Shown here: piece after piece, positions 9,421-19,022 of the stretch
Layout of the letters: each line of letters begins with the position of its first letter
Position numbering within the stretch: the first letter of the stretch is position 1
DNA from: Pectobacterium parmentieri
GTDB taxonomy: Bacteria; Pseudomonadota; Gammaproteobacteria; Enterobacterales; Enterobacteriaceae
Length of the DNA stretch: 64,000 nucleotides
Assembly: GCF_001742145.1 (NCBI RefSeq)
Contig: NZ_CP015749.1
Span: 1,240,001 to 1,304,000, forward strand
Direction of reading: 5' to 3'
Position numbers and translations under genes: made by a program
Notes under the pieces: generated by a model
Databases searched by the model: none
Told to the model about the DNA's origin: nothing
The model's input: only the letters and a program-made list of their open reading frames with translations

Positions 9421-10481
9421 AGACTTTTATCCTGCACTGGGGCAACCGATTTACTGGCGCGAAGCCGCCTAACGGACTGGCGAATCACCAGCGTACCGTT
9501 GAGCAAGAGGTTGCCCACGGGGGCGTCGGGGCGAATCAGACGGTATTGCAACAGTTTGACGGCCTCTTCGCCCAGTGCCTCTCGCGGCACATGCACCGAT
9601 GTCAGTGGCACATCGTGAATGGCTGAGAGATTGAACCCATCCATACTCATCACCGAGACGTCCTGCGGTACGCGTAACCCCGCCTTGTTTAGCGCGTTCA
9701 CCGCCCCAACCGCGATAAAATCACCGCCTGCCAGAATAGCCGTGGGCCATTTATCCTGCGGACAGTGGGCTAAAAAATCGGTCATCGCGTGTTCTGCATC
9801 CGCCGTGCTGAAGTTATCTAACGCCAGCAAATGCGCTTCGGGGGAGAAAGGCAGATTATGGTGCTGATAGGCATCCCGGATGCCGTCCAGACGCCGTTCC
9901 ATCGTATAACGACGCAGGCATAGCAGTGTCAATACGCTATGGTGGCCCTGTTCAAAAAGATAGTGAGCGGAGAACTCGCCGATTAGCTGATGCGCAGGGG
10001 CGACACCCGGTAACCTCATCTTGCGGTCGATACAGTTAATCAATATGCAGGGCTTCCCGCTGTCTGCCGCCAGCGCGTGAAGATAGGGATCGTCGATACC
10101 AATAAGCAGAGCGGCCTCCGTAGCGGGATCACGCATTTTGTCTAAAAACAGCGCCGCATCGCTGTCATTTTCCTCCAGCCCGCAGTATCGCACGCGCACA
10201 TCGTGTGGCTTCAGAGCATCAATAATGCTCTGTACCACCTTGTGATAGAAGATGTCGGACCGAATATCAAACGCGCGCGGCGGGGCGAAAATAGTCAACC
10301 CGTTCAACAGCAGGCGACCATTGGCAAGATCGGTCAGCACCCCGCACTGTCTGGCACAGTTGAGAATATCCGCTTTAGCATTTTCGCTGGTATTGGACTG
10401 ACCAGACAGGACGCGTGAAACGGTACTGATCGAGTAACCCGTCCGCTGCGCAATTTCACGTATTTTCAGGTTTCCTTTCAT
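9411..10481 (-). CDS. LacI-family transcriptional regulator of the GH31 locus
   Basis: The 356-residue product has a LacI-type helix-turn-helix at the N-terminus (LKIREIAQRTGYSISTVSRVLSG, residues 5-27, with the hinge after residue 50) and a periplasmic-binding-protein-like effector domain (AALLIGIDDPYLHALAADSG, VSVMSMDGFNLSAI). It is divergent from an MFS transporter and GH31 glycosidase, so it is probably their repressor and responds to the sugar they handle. Two TGAAAA-type palindromes lie in the shared upstream region. The start at 10481 is the ATG in front of the HTH. Its end overlaps the convergent LysR gene by 10 bases. Confidence 0.88.
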   Translation of the reverse strand: MKGNLKIREIAQRTGYSISTVSRVLSGQSNTSENAKADILNCARQCGVLTDLANGRLLLNGLTIFAPPRAFDIRSDIFYHKVVQSIIDALKPHDVRVRYCGLEENDSDAALFLDKMRDPATEAALLIGIDDPYLHALAADSGKPCILINCIDRKMRLPGVAPAHQLIGEFSAHYLFEQGHHSVLTLLCLRRYTMERRLDGIRDAYQHHNLPFSPEAHLLALDNFSTADAEHAMTDFLAHCPQDKWPTAILAGGDFIAVGAVNALNKAGLRVPQDVSVMSMDGFNLSAIHDVPLTSVHVPREALGEEAVKLLQYRLIRPDAPVGNLLLNGTLVIRQSVRRLRASKSVAPVQDKSLYD

Positions 10482-10501
10482 TTTGTGATCCCGTTCACCT
10501 T

Positions 10502-10521
10502 TGAAAATGACAAAATTTTCA
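10502..10521. promoter_or_regulatory. Candidate operator, TGAAAAT-N6-ATTTTCA
   Basis: A perfect 7-bp inverted repeat with a 6-bp centre lies just upstream of the LacI start codon. The same TGAAAA half-site recurs at 10586-10599. Its position suits autoregulation of the LacI gene. LacI-family binding is inferred only from symmetry and location. Confidence 0.4.
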
Positions 10522-10585
10522 TAGCCAGATATTTCCTGTTTTCAGGCGATATAAACAGATTTTTGTTTGCATTTTGACCATAGCA

Positions 10586-10599
10586 TGAAAATTTTTTCA
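10586..10599. promoter_or_regulatory. Candidate operator, TGAAAA-TT-TTTTCA
   Basis: This 14-bp palindrome has the same half-sites as the one at 10502-10521, about 80 bases away, inside the 320-base divergent region between the LacI and MFS genes. The arrangement would suit two dimers looping, but the region is AT-rich and chance symmetry is possible. Confidence 0.35.
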
Positions 10600-10801
10600 A
10601 AAAAGTGAGTGTTTCACGATTTTCAATTGTTCTACTCTCAATTTGGTAAACCAATTTCAGTTGTTAGATATAATGAAATGGGGTTTAAGTTAATAAATAC
10701 AATGAGATAAAAAAGGTTTGATTGTCCGGCAGGCTATAAATAAAAAAATGCCGTCGAGATATCAGACCAATGTACCCCTACTTTCCTGTAAAGGAGTCAC
10801 C

Positions 10802-12112
10802 ATGAGTCTCGACGTCAATCCGTCCTCCATCGCTAGCAAAGGTAAACGGACATTCAGAAATCTTCGCTGGTGGGTGCTGAGCCTGTTTTTACTCGGCGTT
10901 ACCGTTAACTACATCACACGTAACTCGCTCGGCATTCTGGCTCCTGAATTGAAAACCAGTATGGGCATTACCACCGAGCAATATTCCTGGATTGTGGGTG
11001 CATTCCAACTGGCATACACCATTTTTCAGCCAATTTGTGGCTGGTTGATCGATGTCATCGGTCTGAAAATGGGTTTTATGATTTGTGCGGTGATATGGGC
11101 ACTGATGTGCATTTTCCACGCGGGAGCGGGAAGCTGGTTGCACCTTGCGATTCTGCGTTTCTTTATGGGGGCGTCCGAAGCTGCCGCAACACCGGCAAAC
11201 GCCAAAACGCTGGGCGAATGGTTCCCTAAGAAGGAGAGACCGATTGCGGCAGGCTGGGCCGGTGTCGGTTTTTCCATCGGTGCGATGCTGGCACCGCCGA
11301 TTATCGTCGTCGCACATGCCTATCTGGGCTGGCAGGGCGCGTTTATGTTCACGGGTGCGCTGGCGCTGATGTGGGTGGTGCTGTGGTGGCTGTTCTACCA
11401 TAACCCGGAAGATCACCCGAATTTAAGCCGCGAGGAGCTGGATTTCATCCGTCAGGACAACGAAGCACCCCCGGTCAAACTGCCTTTCTTCACCGCACTG
11501 AAAACGGTCTCAAAAAACAAACGCTTTTACGGCATCGCTATTCCAGCCTTTATGGCGGAACCCGCGTGGGCCGTGCTCAGCTTTTGGGTGCCGCTCTATC
11601 TGGCGAATGAACGCGGCATGGATCTGAAGCAAATTGCGATGTTTGCATGGCTGCCGTTTCTTGCTGCCGATCTGGGCAGCATCGCCAGCGGCTACCTCAC
11701 CCGGCTCTATACCCGCTGGTTCGGCTGCTCGCGTGTTAACTCGATTGTTGCCAGCTCGGTCACCGGTGCGTTTCTGATGCTGTCGCTGGCGCTGGTCGCC
11801 ATCAGCAAAGATCCGTGGGTAGCGATTCTGCTGATTTCCATCGGTGGATTCGGCCATCAGGTGATTTCCTGCATGTTGAGCGCACTGGTAGTGGAATCGT
11901 TTGATAAAGGACAGATGGCAACCGTGAACGGGATGCGCGGTTCGTTTGCCTGGATCGCCAGCTTTCTGTTCTCGCTGTTGATTGGCGTGACCGCCGACAA
12001 AATTGGCTTTAATCCTCTATTTGTAGCGATGGGTTTCTTCGATTTGATCGGAGCGATCTTCCTTATCGCGTTTATTGCTGAACGCCGTGGGAAAACGCGC
12101 ACGCAGGCATAA
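10802..12112 (+). CDS. MFS transporter, ExuT-like (anion:cation symporter family)
   Basis: A 436-residue, 12-helix inner-membrane transporter. The N-terminal RNLRWWVLSLFLLGVTVNY, the TRNSLGILAPEL segment and the helix-4/5 block RFFMGASEAAATPANAKTL with EWFPKKER are characteristic of the hexuronate/anion symporter branch that includes ExuT and GudP. The ATG at 10802 has AAGGAG nine bases upstream; an in-frame start 28 codons earlier lacks a ribosome site. It lies 158 bases before a GH31 glycosidase and is divergent from a LacI regulator, so it probably imports the glycoside or acidic sugar that the enzyme cleaves. The exact substrate cannot be read from sequence. Confidence 0.88.
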   Translation: MSLDVNPSSIASKGKRTFRNLRWWVLSLFLLGVTVNYITRNSLGILAPELKTSMGITTEQYSWIVGAFQLAYTIFQPICGWLIDVIGLKMGFMICAVIWALMCIFHAGAGSWLHLAILRFFMGASEAAATPANAKTLGEWFPKKERPIAAGWAGVGFSIGAMLAPPIIVVAHAYLGWQGAFMFTGALALMWVVLWWLFYHNPEDHPNLSREELDFIRQDNEAPPVKLPFFTALKTVSKNKRFYGIAIPAFMAEPAWAVLSFWVPLYLANERGMDLKQIAMFAWLPFLAADLGSIASGYLTRLYTRWFGCSRVNSIVASSVTGAFLMLSLALVAISKDPWVAILLISIGGFGHQVISCMLSALVVESFDKGQMATVNGMRGSFAWIASFLFSLLIGVTADKIGFNPLFVAMGFFDLIGAIFLIAFIAERRGKTRTQA

Positions 12113-12270
12113 CGGTTTATGCCGATCGTTTAAAAAGCGAGATACACAGAGCGACCACGGGGCGAGGCTTCCTTACGAGAACCTCATCCCCGTGTTTCTC
12201 CTAAAAATGGGCTTAAGAGACCTGCATTAAGCGTAACGGCTGGTTTATTTTTTCCTGAAAAGGACGCTGT

Positions 12271-14637
12271 ATGAAAACGTTGAAAAATTGGGTGTTTCGT
12301 CATCAGAGCGCCGATCATATTGAGCTGTTGGTGGACGACAGACATGTTTTTCGCCTTTATGTACTGGAGCCTATGCTGGCGCGTGTGCTGATTAAGCAGA
12401 ACGGTGCGCTGAAGCTAAATCGTACCTGGAGCATTGCGCCACAGCAGGATGTTCCCTGGGAGGGGCGCAGCCGTGAAAGTAGCGAAGGATTTAGCCTGCC
12501 GGGGTTTTCACTGGAACAGGTGGATGACACGCTGCGTATCAGTACCGCACGGATGCGCATTACAATTCATCAGCCGCTATGGCTGGCGTGGGAATATCGG
12601 GATGAGCAGGGTGAATGGCAGCCGTTTGCCGCCGACCGACCAACCAGCGCTTATCTGCTGAACCCACATGGTGAGGGCGTCGCGCACTATCAGCGCCGTT
12701 TCCCGACGGAGCGCTATTATGGTCTGGGTGAGAAGGCGGGCGATCTTGAACGCACCGGACGCCGGTTTGAGTTCCGTAATCTGGATGCCATGGGTTACAA
12801 CGCGGCGAGCACCGATCCACTGTATAAGCATGTTCCGTTTACCATTACCCGACGTGACGAGATCAGTTTTGGTCTGTTCTACGATAACCTGAGCACCACC
12901 TGGCTCGATCTTGGCAATGAAATCGATAACTATCATCTGGCGTATCGACGCTATCAGGCGGAAGCGGGCGATCTTGATTATTACCTGTTTGTCGGGCCAC
13001 GCGTGTTGGATGTGACGAAAGCGTTTGTGCGGCTGACGGGGAAAACGCTCTTTGGGCCAAAATGGAGCTTAGGCTACAGCGGTTCTACCATGCACTACAC
13101 CGATGCGCCGGATGCGCAGCAGCAACTGATGAAATTTATTGCGCTCTGCCGTGAACACCATATTCCGTGTGATTCGTTTCAACTCTCGTCGGGTTACACG
13201 TCGATTAATAATAAGCGCTATGTGTTTAACTGGAACTACGACAAAGTCCCCCAGCCGGAAGTGATGTCACAGGCTTTCCACGATGCGGGTCTCAAGCTGG
13301 CGGCCAATATCAAACCCTGTTTACTGCAAGATCACCCGAAATACGATGAGGTGTCGGCGCAGGGACTGTTTATCCGCGATTCTGAATCTGATGTGCCGGA
13401 GCGCTCCAGCTTTTGGGACGATGAAGGCTCGCACCTTGATTTCACCAATCCGGCAACGGTGGCGTGGTGGCAAGAGAACGTCACTCGGCAACTGTTGGAA
13501 AAAGGAATCGACTCGACGTGGAATGATAACAACGAATATGAAGTTTGGGATGGCGAAGCCCGCTGTCATGGATTCGGCCAACCGATGGCGATCAAACATA
13601 TTCGCCCGTTGATGCCGCTTTTGATGATGCGCGCCTCGCTGGAGGCGCAGCAGCGCTTTGCTCCCACGCTGCGCCCCTATCTAATATCTCGTTCCGGTTG
13701 TGCGGGAATGCAGCGTTACGTGCAAACCTGGAGTGGCGATAATCGCACCAACTGGCAGACGCTGCGCTACAACACCCGAATGGGCGTTGGGATGAGCCTG
13801 TCCGGCCTGTTTAATGTCGGGCATGACGTCGGCGGCTTCTCCGGTGACAAGCCAGATGCCGAGCTTTTCGTGCGCTGGGTACAAAACGGGGTAATGCATC
13901 CGCGTTTCACTATCCATTCCTGGAATGACGATCATACGGTGAATGAACCGTGGATGTATCCCTCAGTAACGGCTGCAATCCGTAGCGCGGTTGAACTTCG
14001 CTATCGTCTTCTGCCGTATTTTTATACGTTGCTGTGGCAGGCCAGTGCGGATGATGAGCCGATGCTGCGACCGACGTTCCTCGATCACGAACAGGATCGC
14101 GCGACGCTGGAGGAAACCGACGATTTCATGCTGGGGCGAGATATTCTGGTCGCTAGCGTGGTGGAGCCAGAGCAGCGTCGGCGGGCGGTGTACCTGCCTG
14201 TGAATACGTCGGGCTGGTACGATTTTTATTCCGGCCAATGGTTCAGCGGTGGACAAACTATCGTGTTGGATGCGCCTTTGGAACGCCTGCCGTTGATGGT
14301 CCGAGCGGGTGCGATGATCCCACTGTCGGGGCGCACGGCGTATGTCAGCCAACATGAAGACGAACAGCGCGAATTTCTGCTCTTTCCGCCTGTCGCTGGT
14401 GGTACCGACAGTGGGCTGTTGTTTGAAGATGACGGAGAAACGTGGCAATGGCGTGAAGGGAACGCGCTGTGGTTACGTTGGGAAATCCGCGCGGATAGCC
14501 AGCGGATTGACATCACGTTTACGTCAGAAGGGCAGTATCAGCCGGCCTGGCAATACGCGACGCTGCGCTTGCCGATAGGCGAACAGCGCCAATTGTACAT
14601 TAACGGCGTTCGCACGATGACGTATCGACACCAATAA
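12271..14637 (+). CDS. Glycoside hydrolase family 31 (alpha-glycosidase)
   Basis: A 788-residue cytoplasmic enzyme with no signal peptide. The N-terminal beta-sandwich (to about residue 240, with YYGLGEKAGDLERTGRRFEF) precedes a catalytic (beta/alpha)8 barrel. The nucleophile is Asp419 in STWNDNNEYE and the acid/base is Asp490 in WSGDNRTNW. C-terminal beta domains follow (DFYSGQWFSGG, LPLMVRAGAMIPL). The WNDNNEYE motif places it with alpha-glucosidase-like members of GH31, not with the KTDFGE-type alpha-xylosidases. The ATG at 12271 follows AAAAGGA. The leader (12150-12200) contains a GC-rich hairpin. The enzyme probably hydrolyses an alpha-glycoside brought in by the adjacent MFS transporter. 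Confidence 0.9.
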   Translation: MKTLKNWVFRHQSADHIELLVDDRHVFRLYVLEPMLARVLIKQNGALKLNRTWSIAPQQDVPWEGRSRESSEGFSLPGFSLEQVDDTLRISTARMRITIHQPLWLAWEYRDEQGEWQPFAADRPTSAYLLNPHGEGVAHYQRRFPTERYYGLGEKAGDLERTGRRFEFRNLDAMGYNAASTDPLYKHVPFTITRRDEISFGLFYDNLSTTWLDLGNEIDNYHLAYRRYQAEAGDLDYYLFVGPRVLDVTKAFVRLTGKTLFGPKWSLGYSGSTMHYTDAPDAQQQLMKFIALCREHHIPCDSFQLSSGYTSINNKRYVFNWNYDKVPQPEVMSQAFHDAGLKLAANIKPCLLQDHPKYDEVSAQGLFIRDSESDVPERSSFWDDEGSHLDFTNPATVAWWQENVTRQLLEKGIDSTWNDNNEYEVWDGEARCHGFGQPMAIKHIRPLMPLLMMRASLEAQQRFAPTLRPYLISRSGCAGMQRYVQTWSGDNRTNWQTLRYNTRMGVGMSLSGLFNVGHDVGGFSGDKPDAELFVRWVQNGVMHPRFTIHSWNDDHTVNEPWMYPSVTAAIRSAVELRYRLLPYFYTLLWQASADDEPMLRPTFLDHEQDRATLEETDDFMLGRDILVASVVEPEQRRRAVYLPVNTSGWYDFYSGQWFSGGQTIVLDAPLERLPLMVRAGAMIPLSGRTAYVSQHEDEQREFLLFPPVAGGTDSGLLFEDDGETWQWREGNALWLRWEIRADSQRIDITFTSEGQYQPAWQYATLRLPIGEQRQLYINGVRTMTYRHQ

Positions 14638-14665
14638 TCACCGCGATACCTATTTCTTCCTGTTG

Positions 14666-14701
14666 CGCCCCGATCTGATTGTTTATCGGGGCGTTTTTTT
14701 G
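14666..14701 (+). terminator. Intrinsic terminator of the GH31 operon
   Basis: CGCCCCGAT (14666-14674) pairs with ATCGGGGCG (14685-14693) and is followed by eight T. It lies 28 bases after the GH31 stop. The remaining bases up to 14987 are very AT-rich and must hold the promoter of the next gene; no FNR or Fur site was recognised there. Confidence 0.9.
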
Positions 14702-14987
14702 TTATGCAGAATATAGATAATATCTGATTGGTTATTTTTAGGATAAGAAGATGTTAATAAAAAGAATGGAATATTAAATATAAAAATGAGTTGTGCGAAT
14801 ACCCATAATAACAGCGGAACTACAAAATAGTTTAAATAGTAAAAAAACGTTTTATAACAGTTAAAAAAATAGATACTTGGTAAGTAATAAGTTCGCGAAT
14901 TATCAGCCCCAAAAATTAATAAAAACAAACATGGCTGCTTCTGATTCCTTTTCGAACAGAGTTTTTATTTTAAGTGGAGTATTCACT

Positions 14988-17861
14988 ATGAAGAATAGTC
15001 ACCATGATTTATTTGCCGCTTTTACTCTCCCCAACGGCGCGACGCTGAAAAATCGAGTGCTGATGGCCCCAATGACCACCTGTAGTGGGTTTTACGATGG
15101 GAGCGTAACCAAAGAACTGGTGGAATATTATCAGGCCAGAGCAGGCAGCATCGGCACCGTGATTGTGGAGTGCTGTTTTATTGATGACAAAGGGTTGGCC
15201 TTTCCTGGTGCGATAGGGATCGACAACGATGACAAGATTGCCGGGTTGGCCAAGATTGCGACGGCGATTAAAGAAAAAGGCTCGACGGCGATCCTACAAA
15301 TTTATCACGGCGGCCGTATGGTCGAGCCGCGTTTTATCGGTGGTGCAACGCCGGTTGCCCCTAGCGCCATCGCGGCACCGCGTGCGGGTGCCATCGTTCC
15401 GGTCGCGTTGTCAGGTGATGACGTCGAAGCCATGATCGGCAAGTTCGGCGATGCCGTCCATCGTGCCATTCAGGCGGGTTTCGATGGCGTGGAAATTCAC
15501 GGTGCGAATACCTACCTGATTCAACAATTTTATTCTCCTCACTCTAATCAGCGCACAGATCAATGGGGCGGCAGTCGTGACAAACGCGCGTCGTTTCCGC
15601 TTGCCGTTCTGGATATTGCCCATGAAGTAGCCGGTAAATACGCCGATCCGTCATTTATCATCGGCTATCGCTTCTCACCAGAGGAGATTGAAGAGCCGGG
15701 CATTCATTTTGATGATTCGCTCTATTTACTGGAAAAGCTGGCAGCGCGTGGACTGGATTACGTCCACTTCTCGATGGGAAATATCCTGCGTTCATCCATT
15801 ATCGAGACAAACGATCCGACGCCGCTGATTAAAAAATATGTCGCTCGTCGTTCTGCGACATTGGCGGCTATTCCGGTTATTGGCGTAGGGGATATTGTCA
15901 ATCAAGCCGACGCCGATGCGGCGTTAGAAAATGGTTACGACCTGATTGCCGTTGGCAGAGCCTGTATTGCCTATCCCGATTGGACGGATTGCATTGCCGA
16001 ACAGAAAAAACTCGATCTTTATATTGCCAGCGATAAGCGTGAAGCATTAATGATCCCCGAACCGCTGTGGCGTTTTTCATTAGTCGAAGCCATGATTCGG
16101 GACGTAAATTTAACCGGTAAGAAATTTAAATCCGGGGTGTATCAGGAAAACGTTCAGGACGAATGTGGGGAACTGCAAATTACCGTCCATTTCGAGCAAA
16201 ATCGGGTCGCCGATATTGCACTGGATAATAGCGACATTGATGATTCACTGAAAATCAGTTTTGAAATTATCCGCGAACGCATTCTGGATACCAACAGTCC
16301 ACACGTTGATGCCGTGACGGGCGCAACGGCACAAAGTGAAGCGATTAAAAAAGCCGTCACCAAGGCGATGGTGAAATCGAGCAAAGACGCCATTATTGCC
16401 GATGGTGGTAACCCAGATGTGCGTCGTGAAGCGGACATCGTGGTGATTGGCAGCGGCGGCGCGGGGCTGGCGGCGGCGATTCAGGCTGGTGAAGAGGGCG
16501 CTCGCGTTATCGTCATTGAAAAGATGCCGGTCATCGGCGGAAACACGATTAAGGCCTCTGCCGGAATGAACGCGGCGGGAACCGTCTTCCAGCGAAATAA
16601 AGGTATCGAAGATAGCCACGCGCTGTTCTATAACGAAACCCTGAAAAGCGGAAAACAGATAAATAACCCGACGCTGGTGCAATATTTCGTCGATCACGCG
16701 TCTGATGCGATCAACTGGTTGGCGCAACACGATATTGAGCTGAGCGATATCACGACGACGGGCGGCATGAGCGTGGACAGAACGCATCGGCCTGCCAACG
16801 GTGCTGCGGTGGGCGGCTATCTGGTCAGTGGAATGATTAAAAATCTCAATAAATACAACATTGAGGTACTGCTGGAAACGTCTGTGACGGAGATTGTGCA
16901 AGAGAAGGGCAAAGTCACCGCCGTGAAAGTCGTTAATGATGAACAGGAAGAAAGCCTGATTACGACAAAAGCGGTGATTGTTGCCACGGGCGGCTTCGGC
17001 GCGAATCAGGCGATGGTGGAGTCCTACCGTCCAGACCTGAAGGGTTTTGTCACGACCAACCACAAAGGCGCGACGGGTGGCGGGATCCGCCTGCTGGAAC
17101 AGATTGGTGCGGATACGGTGGACATGGGGGAAATTCAAACCCATCCAACGGTTGAGCAGACAACCTCTTACTTGATCTCCGAATCTATTCGCGGCGGTGG
17201 CGCGATTCTGGTGTCGCAGCGCGGGGAGCGCTTCTTCAACGAGATGGAAACACGCGATAACGTCTCGTCAGCTATCGTCAATTTGCCGGAGGAATACGCG
17301 TATATCCTGTTCGATGAACAGGTAAGAAATCGCAATCGGGCGGTTGAAGAATATGTTACTCAGGGTCTGACCGTTAGCGCAGGCAGCGTGGCGGAACTGG
17401 CCAAGAAACTCGCTATGCCTCAAGCTACGTTGCAAGCTACGCTCGGACGCTACAACACCTTTATTGCCGATAAGCACGATGAAGATTTTGGTCGTTCAAC
17501 CGGCATGCGCGATCCGCTGAACCATGCACCTTACTACGCCATTAAAGTCGCTCCTGGCGTGCATCATACGATGGGCGGCGTGACGATTAACGCGAAAGCG
17601 GAAGTGCTGAATCGTCATAAAGAGACGATCTCTGGCGCTTATGCCGCAGGGGAAGTGGTGGGCGGGATCCACGGCGCGAACCGCATTGGGGGCAACGCCG
17701 TGGCGGATATCATTATCTTCGGCATTCAGGCGGGGGGTCAGGCGGCGGCATATGCGCGTACACCGCGCCATTCCGGTTTTTTTCCTGTTAAGGCGCGTAA
17801 AGCCAAATTTGTGAACTCGACGGATAAAATCGCTGAAAAACAGTCGGCTATGATGGAGTAG
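14988..17861 (+). CDS. Three-domain NADH-type flavoprotein reductase (OYE, FMN_bind, FAD fumarate-reductase domains)
   Basis: A 957-residue cytoplasmic protein with three flavin modules. Residues 1-360 are an old-yellow-enzyme/NADH:flavin oxidoreductase barrel (NRVLMAPMTT, GGRMVEPRF, GVEIHGANTYLIQQFYSP, AVGRACIAYPDW). Residues 390-465 are an FMN_bind domain; its VDAVTGAT motif (441-447) makes Thr447 the likely covalent FMN acceptor. From about 483 is a fumarate-reductase-type FAD domain (VVIGSGGAGLAAAIQAGE, HHTMGGVTIN, GANRIGGNAVADIIIFG). The architecture matches Klebsiella cytoplasmic NADH:fumarate reductase; related enzymes reduce acrylate or hydroxycinnamates, so the acceptor is open. The ATG at 14988 is where homology starts. 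The ApbE gene downstream would load the covalent FMN. Confidence 0.9.
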   Translation: MKNSHHDLFAAFTLPNGATLKNRVLMAPMTTCSGFYDGSVTKELVEYYQARAGSIGTVIVECCFIDDKGLAFPGAIGIDNDDKIAGLAKIATAIKEKGSTAILQIYHGGRMVEPRFIGGATPVAPSAIAAPRAGAIVPVALSGDDVEAMIGKFGDAVHRAIQAGFDGVEIHGANTYLIQQFYSPHSNQRTDQWGGSRDKRASFPLAVLDIAHEVAGKYADPSFIIGYRFSPEEIEEPGIHFDDSLYLLEKLAARGLDYVHFSMGNILRSSIIETNDPTPLIKKYVARRSATLAAIPVIGVGDIVNQADADAALENGYDLIAVGRACIAYPDWTDCIAEQKKLDLYIASDKREALMIPEPLWRFSLVEAMIRDVNLTGKKFKSGVYQENVQDECGELQITVHFEQNRVADIALDNSDIDDSLKISFEIIRERILDTNSPHVDAVTGATAQSEAIKKAVTKAMVKSSKDAIIADGGNPDVRREADIVVIGSGGAGLAAAIQAGEEGARVIVIEKMPVIGGNTIKASAGMNAAGTVFQRNKGIEDSHALFYNETLKSGKQINNPTLVQYFVDHASDAINWLAQHDIELSDITTTGGMSVDRTHRPANGAAVGGYLVSGMIKNLNKYNIEVLLETSVTEIVQEKGKVTAVKVVNDEQEESLITTKAVIVATGGFGANQAMVESYRPDLKGFVTTNHKGATGGGIRLLEQIGADTVDMGEIQTHPTVEQTTSYLISESIRGGGAILVSQRGERFFNEMETRDNVSSAIVNLPEEYAYILFDEQVRNRNRAVEEYVTQGLTVSAGSVAELAKKLAMPQATLQATLGRYNTFIADKHDEDFGRSTGMRDPLNHAPYYAIKVAPGVHHTMGGVTINAKAEVLNRHKETISGAYAAGEVVGGIHGANRIGGNAVADIIIFGIQAGGQAAAYARTPRHSGFFPVKARKAKFVNSTDKIAEKQSAMME

Positions 17862-17949
17862 TGTGACTACCGGCGGGCGTCTGACAGGGCGCTCGCCATG
17901 TTTCGACCGTTTCCGCTCTGCGCCGAAATCCATTCATGGGAACCTCCTG

Positions 17950-18921
17950 ATGCCCTCTGTTGATAACGCTTATGTCTATTCTGTACATCTGATGGGCAGT
18001 CCCATCCTGCTTAAACTGTTTATCCATGATGAAACCGCCGTCAGACAAATTTTCCAGCGCATCAAACAGCTCGAAGATTTGCTCACCGTTAATCGAGCTC
18101 AGTCAGAAGTGATGAGCATCAACCACGCAGCGGGAAAAGCATTCGTTTCGGTCAGCCCGATGGTCTTTGCGCTGATTAAGCGCGCTAAAGCGGTAAGCCT
18201 GATTGAAAATAGTTGTTTTAACGTGGCGATCGGCCCCGTCGTCAAACTGTGGAAAATCGGCTTTAGCGGTAATACCGTGCCTGACCAGGAATTGATACAG
18301 CAGGCGCTGGCATTAACACGTCCTGAACGCATTATTCTCAGAGAGCAAGACTGCGCCGTATTGTTAGAAAAAGCAGGAATGGAAATCGATCTGGGTGCCA
18401 TTGCGAAGGGCTACATTGCCGATATTGTCAGGGACGTCCTGCATCAGCACGCTATTCAGGACGCGTTGATTAATCTGGGTGGTAACGTGCTGGCCATCGG
18501 CAGCGCGCTGACGGATGAACAAGGGCTATGGAGTGTGGGATTGCAGAAACCGTTTGCGGACCGCGATAGTCTGCTCGGTGTGATTAAGGTGAAGAATAAA
18601 TCCGTGGTGACGTCCGGCGTTTATGAGCGTTTTTTTACCGTGGACGATCGTATTTATCATCATATTCTCGATCCTCGGACTGGGTATCCGCTAGATAATG
18701 AACTGCACAGCGTGACGGTTATCTCACACGATTCCCTCGACGGTGATATCTATACGACATTGCTTTACGGCATGGGCGTGAGCGCAGGTATCGAGTTTTT
18801 ACAACATCAGTCTGAAATCGAAGCCATCTTTGTCACGAAAAACCGAGAAATTATCCTTTCTTCGCAGCGGTACTCTATGTTTGAATTGCTAGATAAGGAT
18901 TATTCTGTGGCGGCGTTGTGA
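17950..18921 (+). CDS. ApbE-family FAD:protein FMN transferase
   Basis: The 323-residue product has ApbE signatures: GSPILLKLF near the start, EIDLGAIAKGYIADIV (residues 140-156, nucleotide and metal binding), DALINLGGNVLAIG, and ILDPRTGYP with a following Asp/Thr motif (DGDIYTTLLYGMG) near the C-terminus. Such enzymes transfer FMN from FAD to a Thr of the FMN_bind motif. It lacks the lipoprotein signal of periplasmic ApbE proteins, so it should act in the cytoplasm on the protein encoded 88 bases upstream. I chose the ATG at 17950; a GTG at 17863 would add 29 residues of poor character. Confidence 0.9.
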   Translation: MPSVDNAYVYSVHLMGSPILLKLFIHDETAVRQIFQRIKQLEDLLTVNRAQSEVMSINHAAGKAFVSVSPMVFALIKRAKAVSLIENSCFNVAIGPVVKLWKIGFSGNTVPDQELIQQALALTRPERIILREQDCAVLLEKAGMEIDLGAIAKGYIADIVRDVLHQHAIQDALINLGGNVLAIGSALTDEQGLWSVGLQKPFADRDSLLGVIKVKNKSVVTSGVYERFFTVDDRIYHHILDPRTGYPLDNELHSVTVISHDSLDGDIYTTLLYGMGVSAGIEFLQHQSEIEAIFVTKNREIILSSQRYSMFELLDKDYSVAAL

Positions 18922-19022
18922 AAGTGAACGTTTCATCAGTGTTCTCTGTGTAGGAATTGCTGGTGTACTACCTCCTGGTAATGTCGATAGAATAAGTTTT
19001 TCTTATTACACAAGGACGTACC

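Noticed and set aside
16245..17144. 299-codon minus-strand frame inside the flavoprotein reductase gene
   Set aside because: It is antisense to a clear multi-domain enzyme and rich in His/Arg, typical of a shadow frame.
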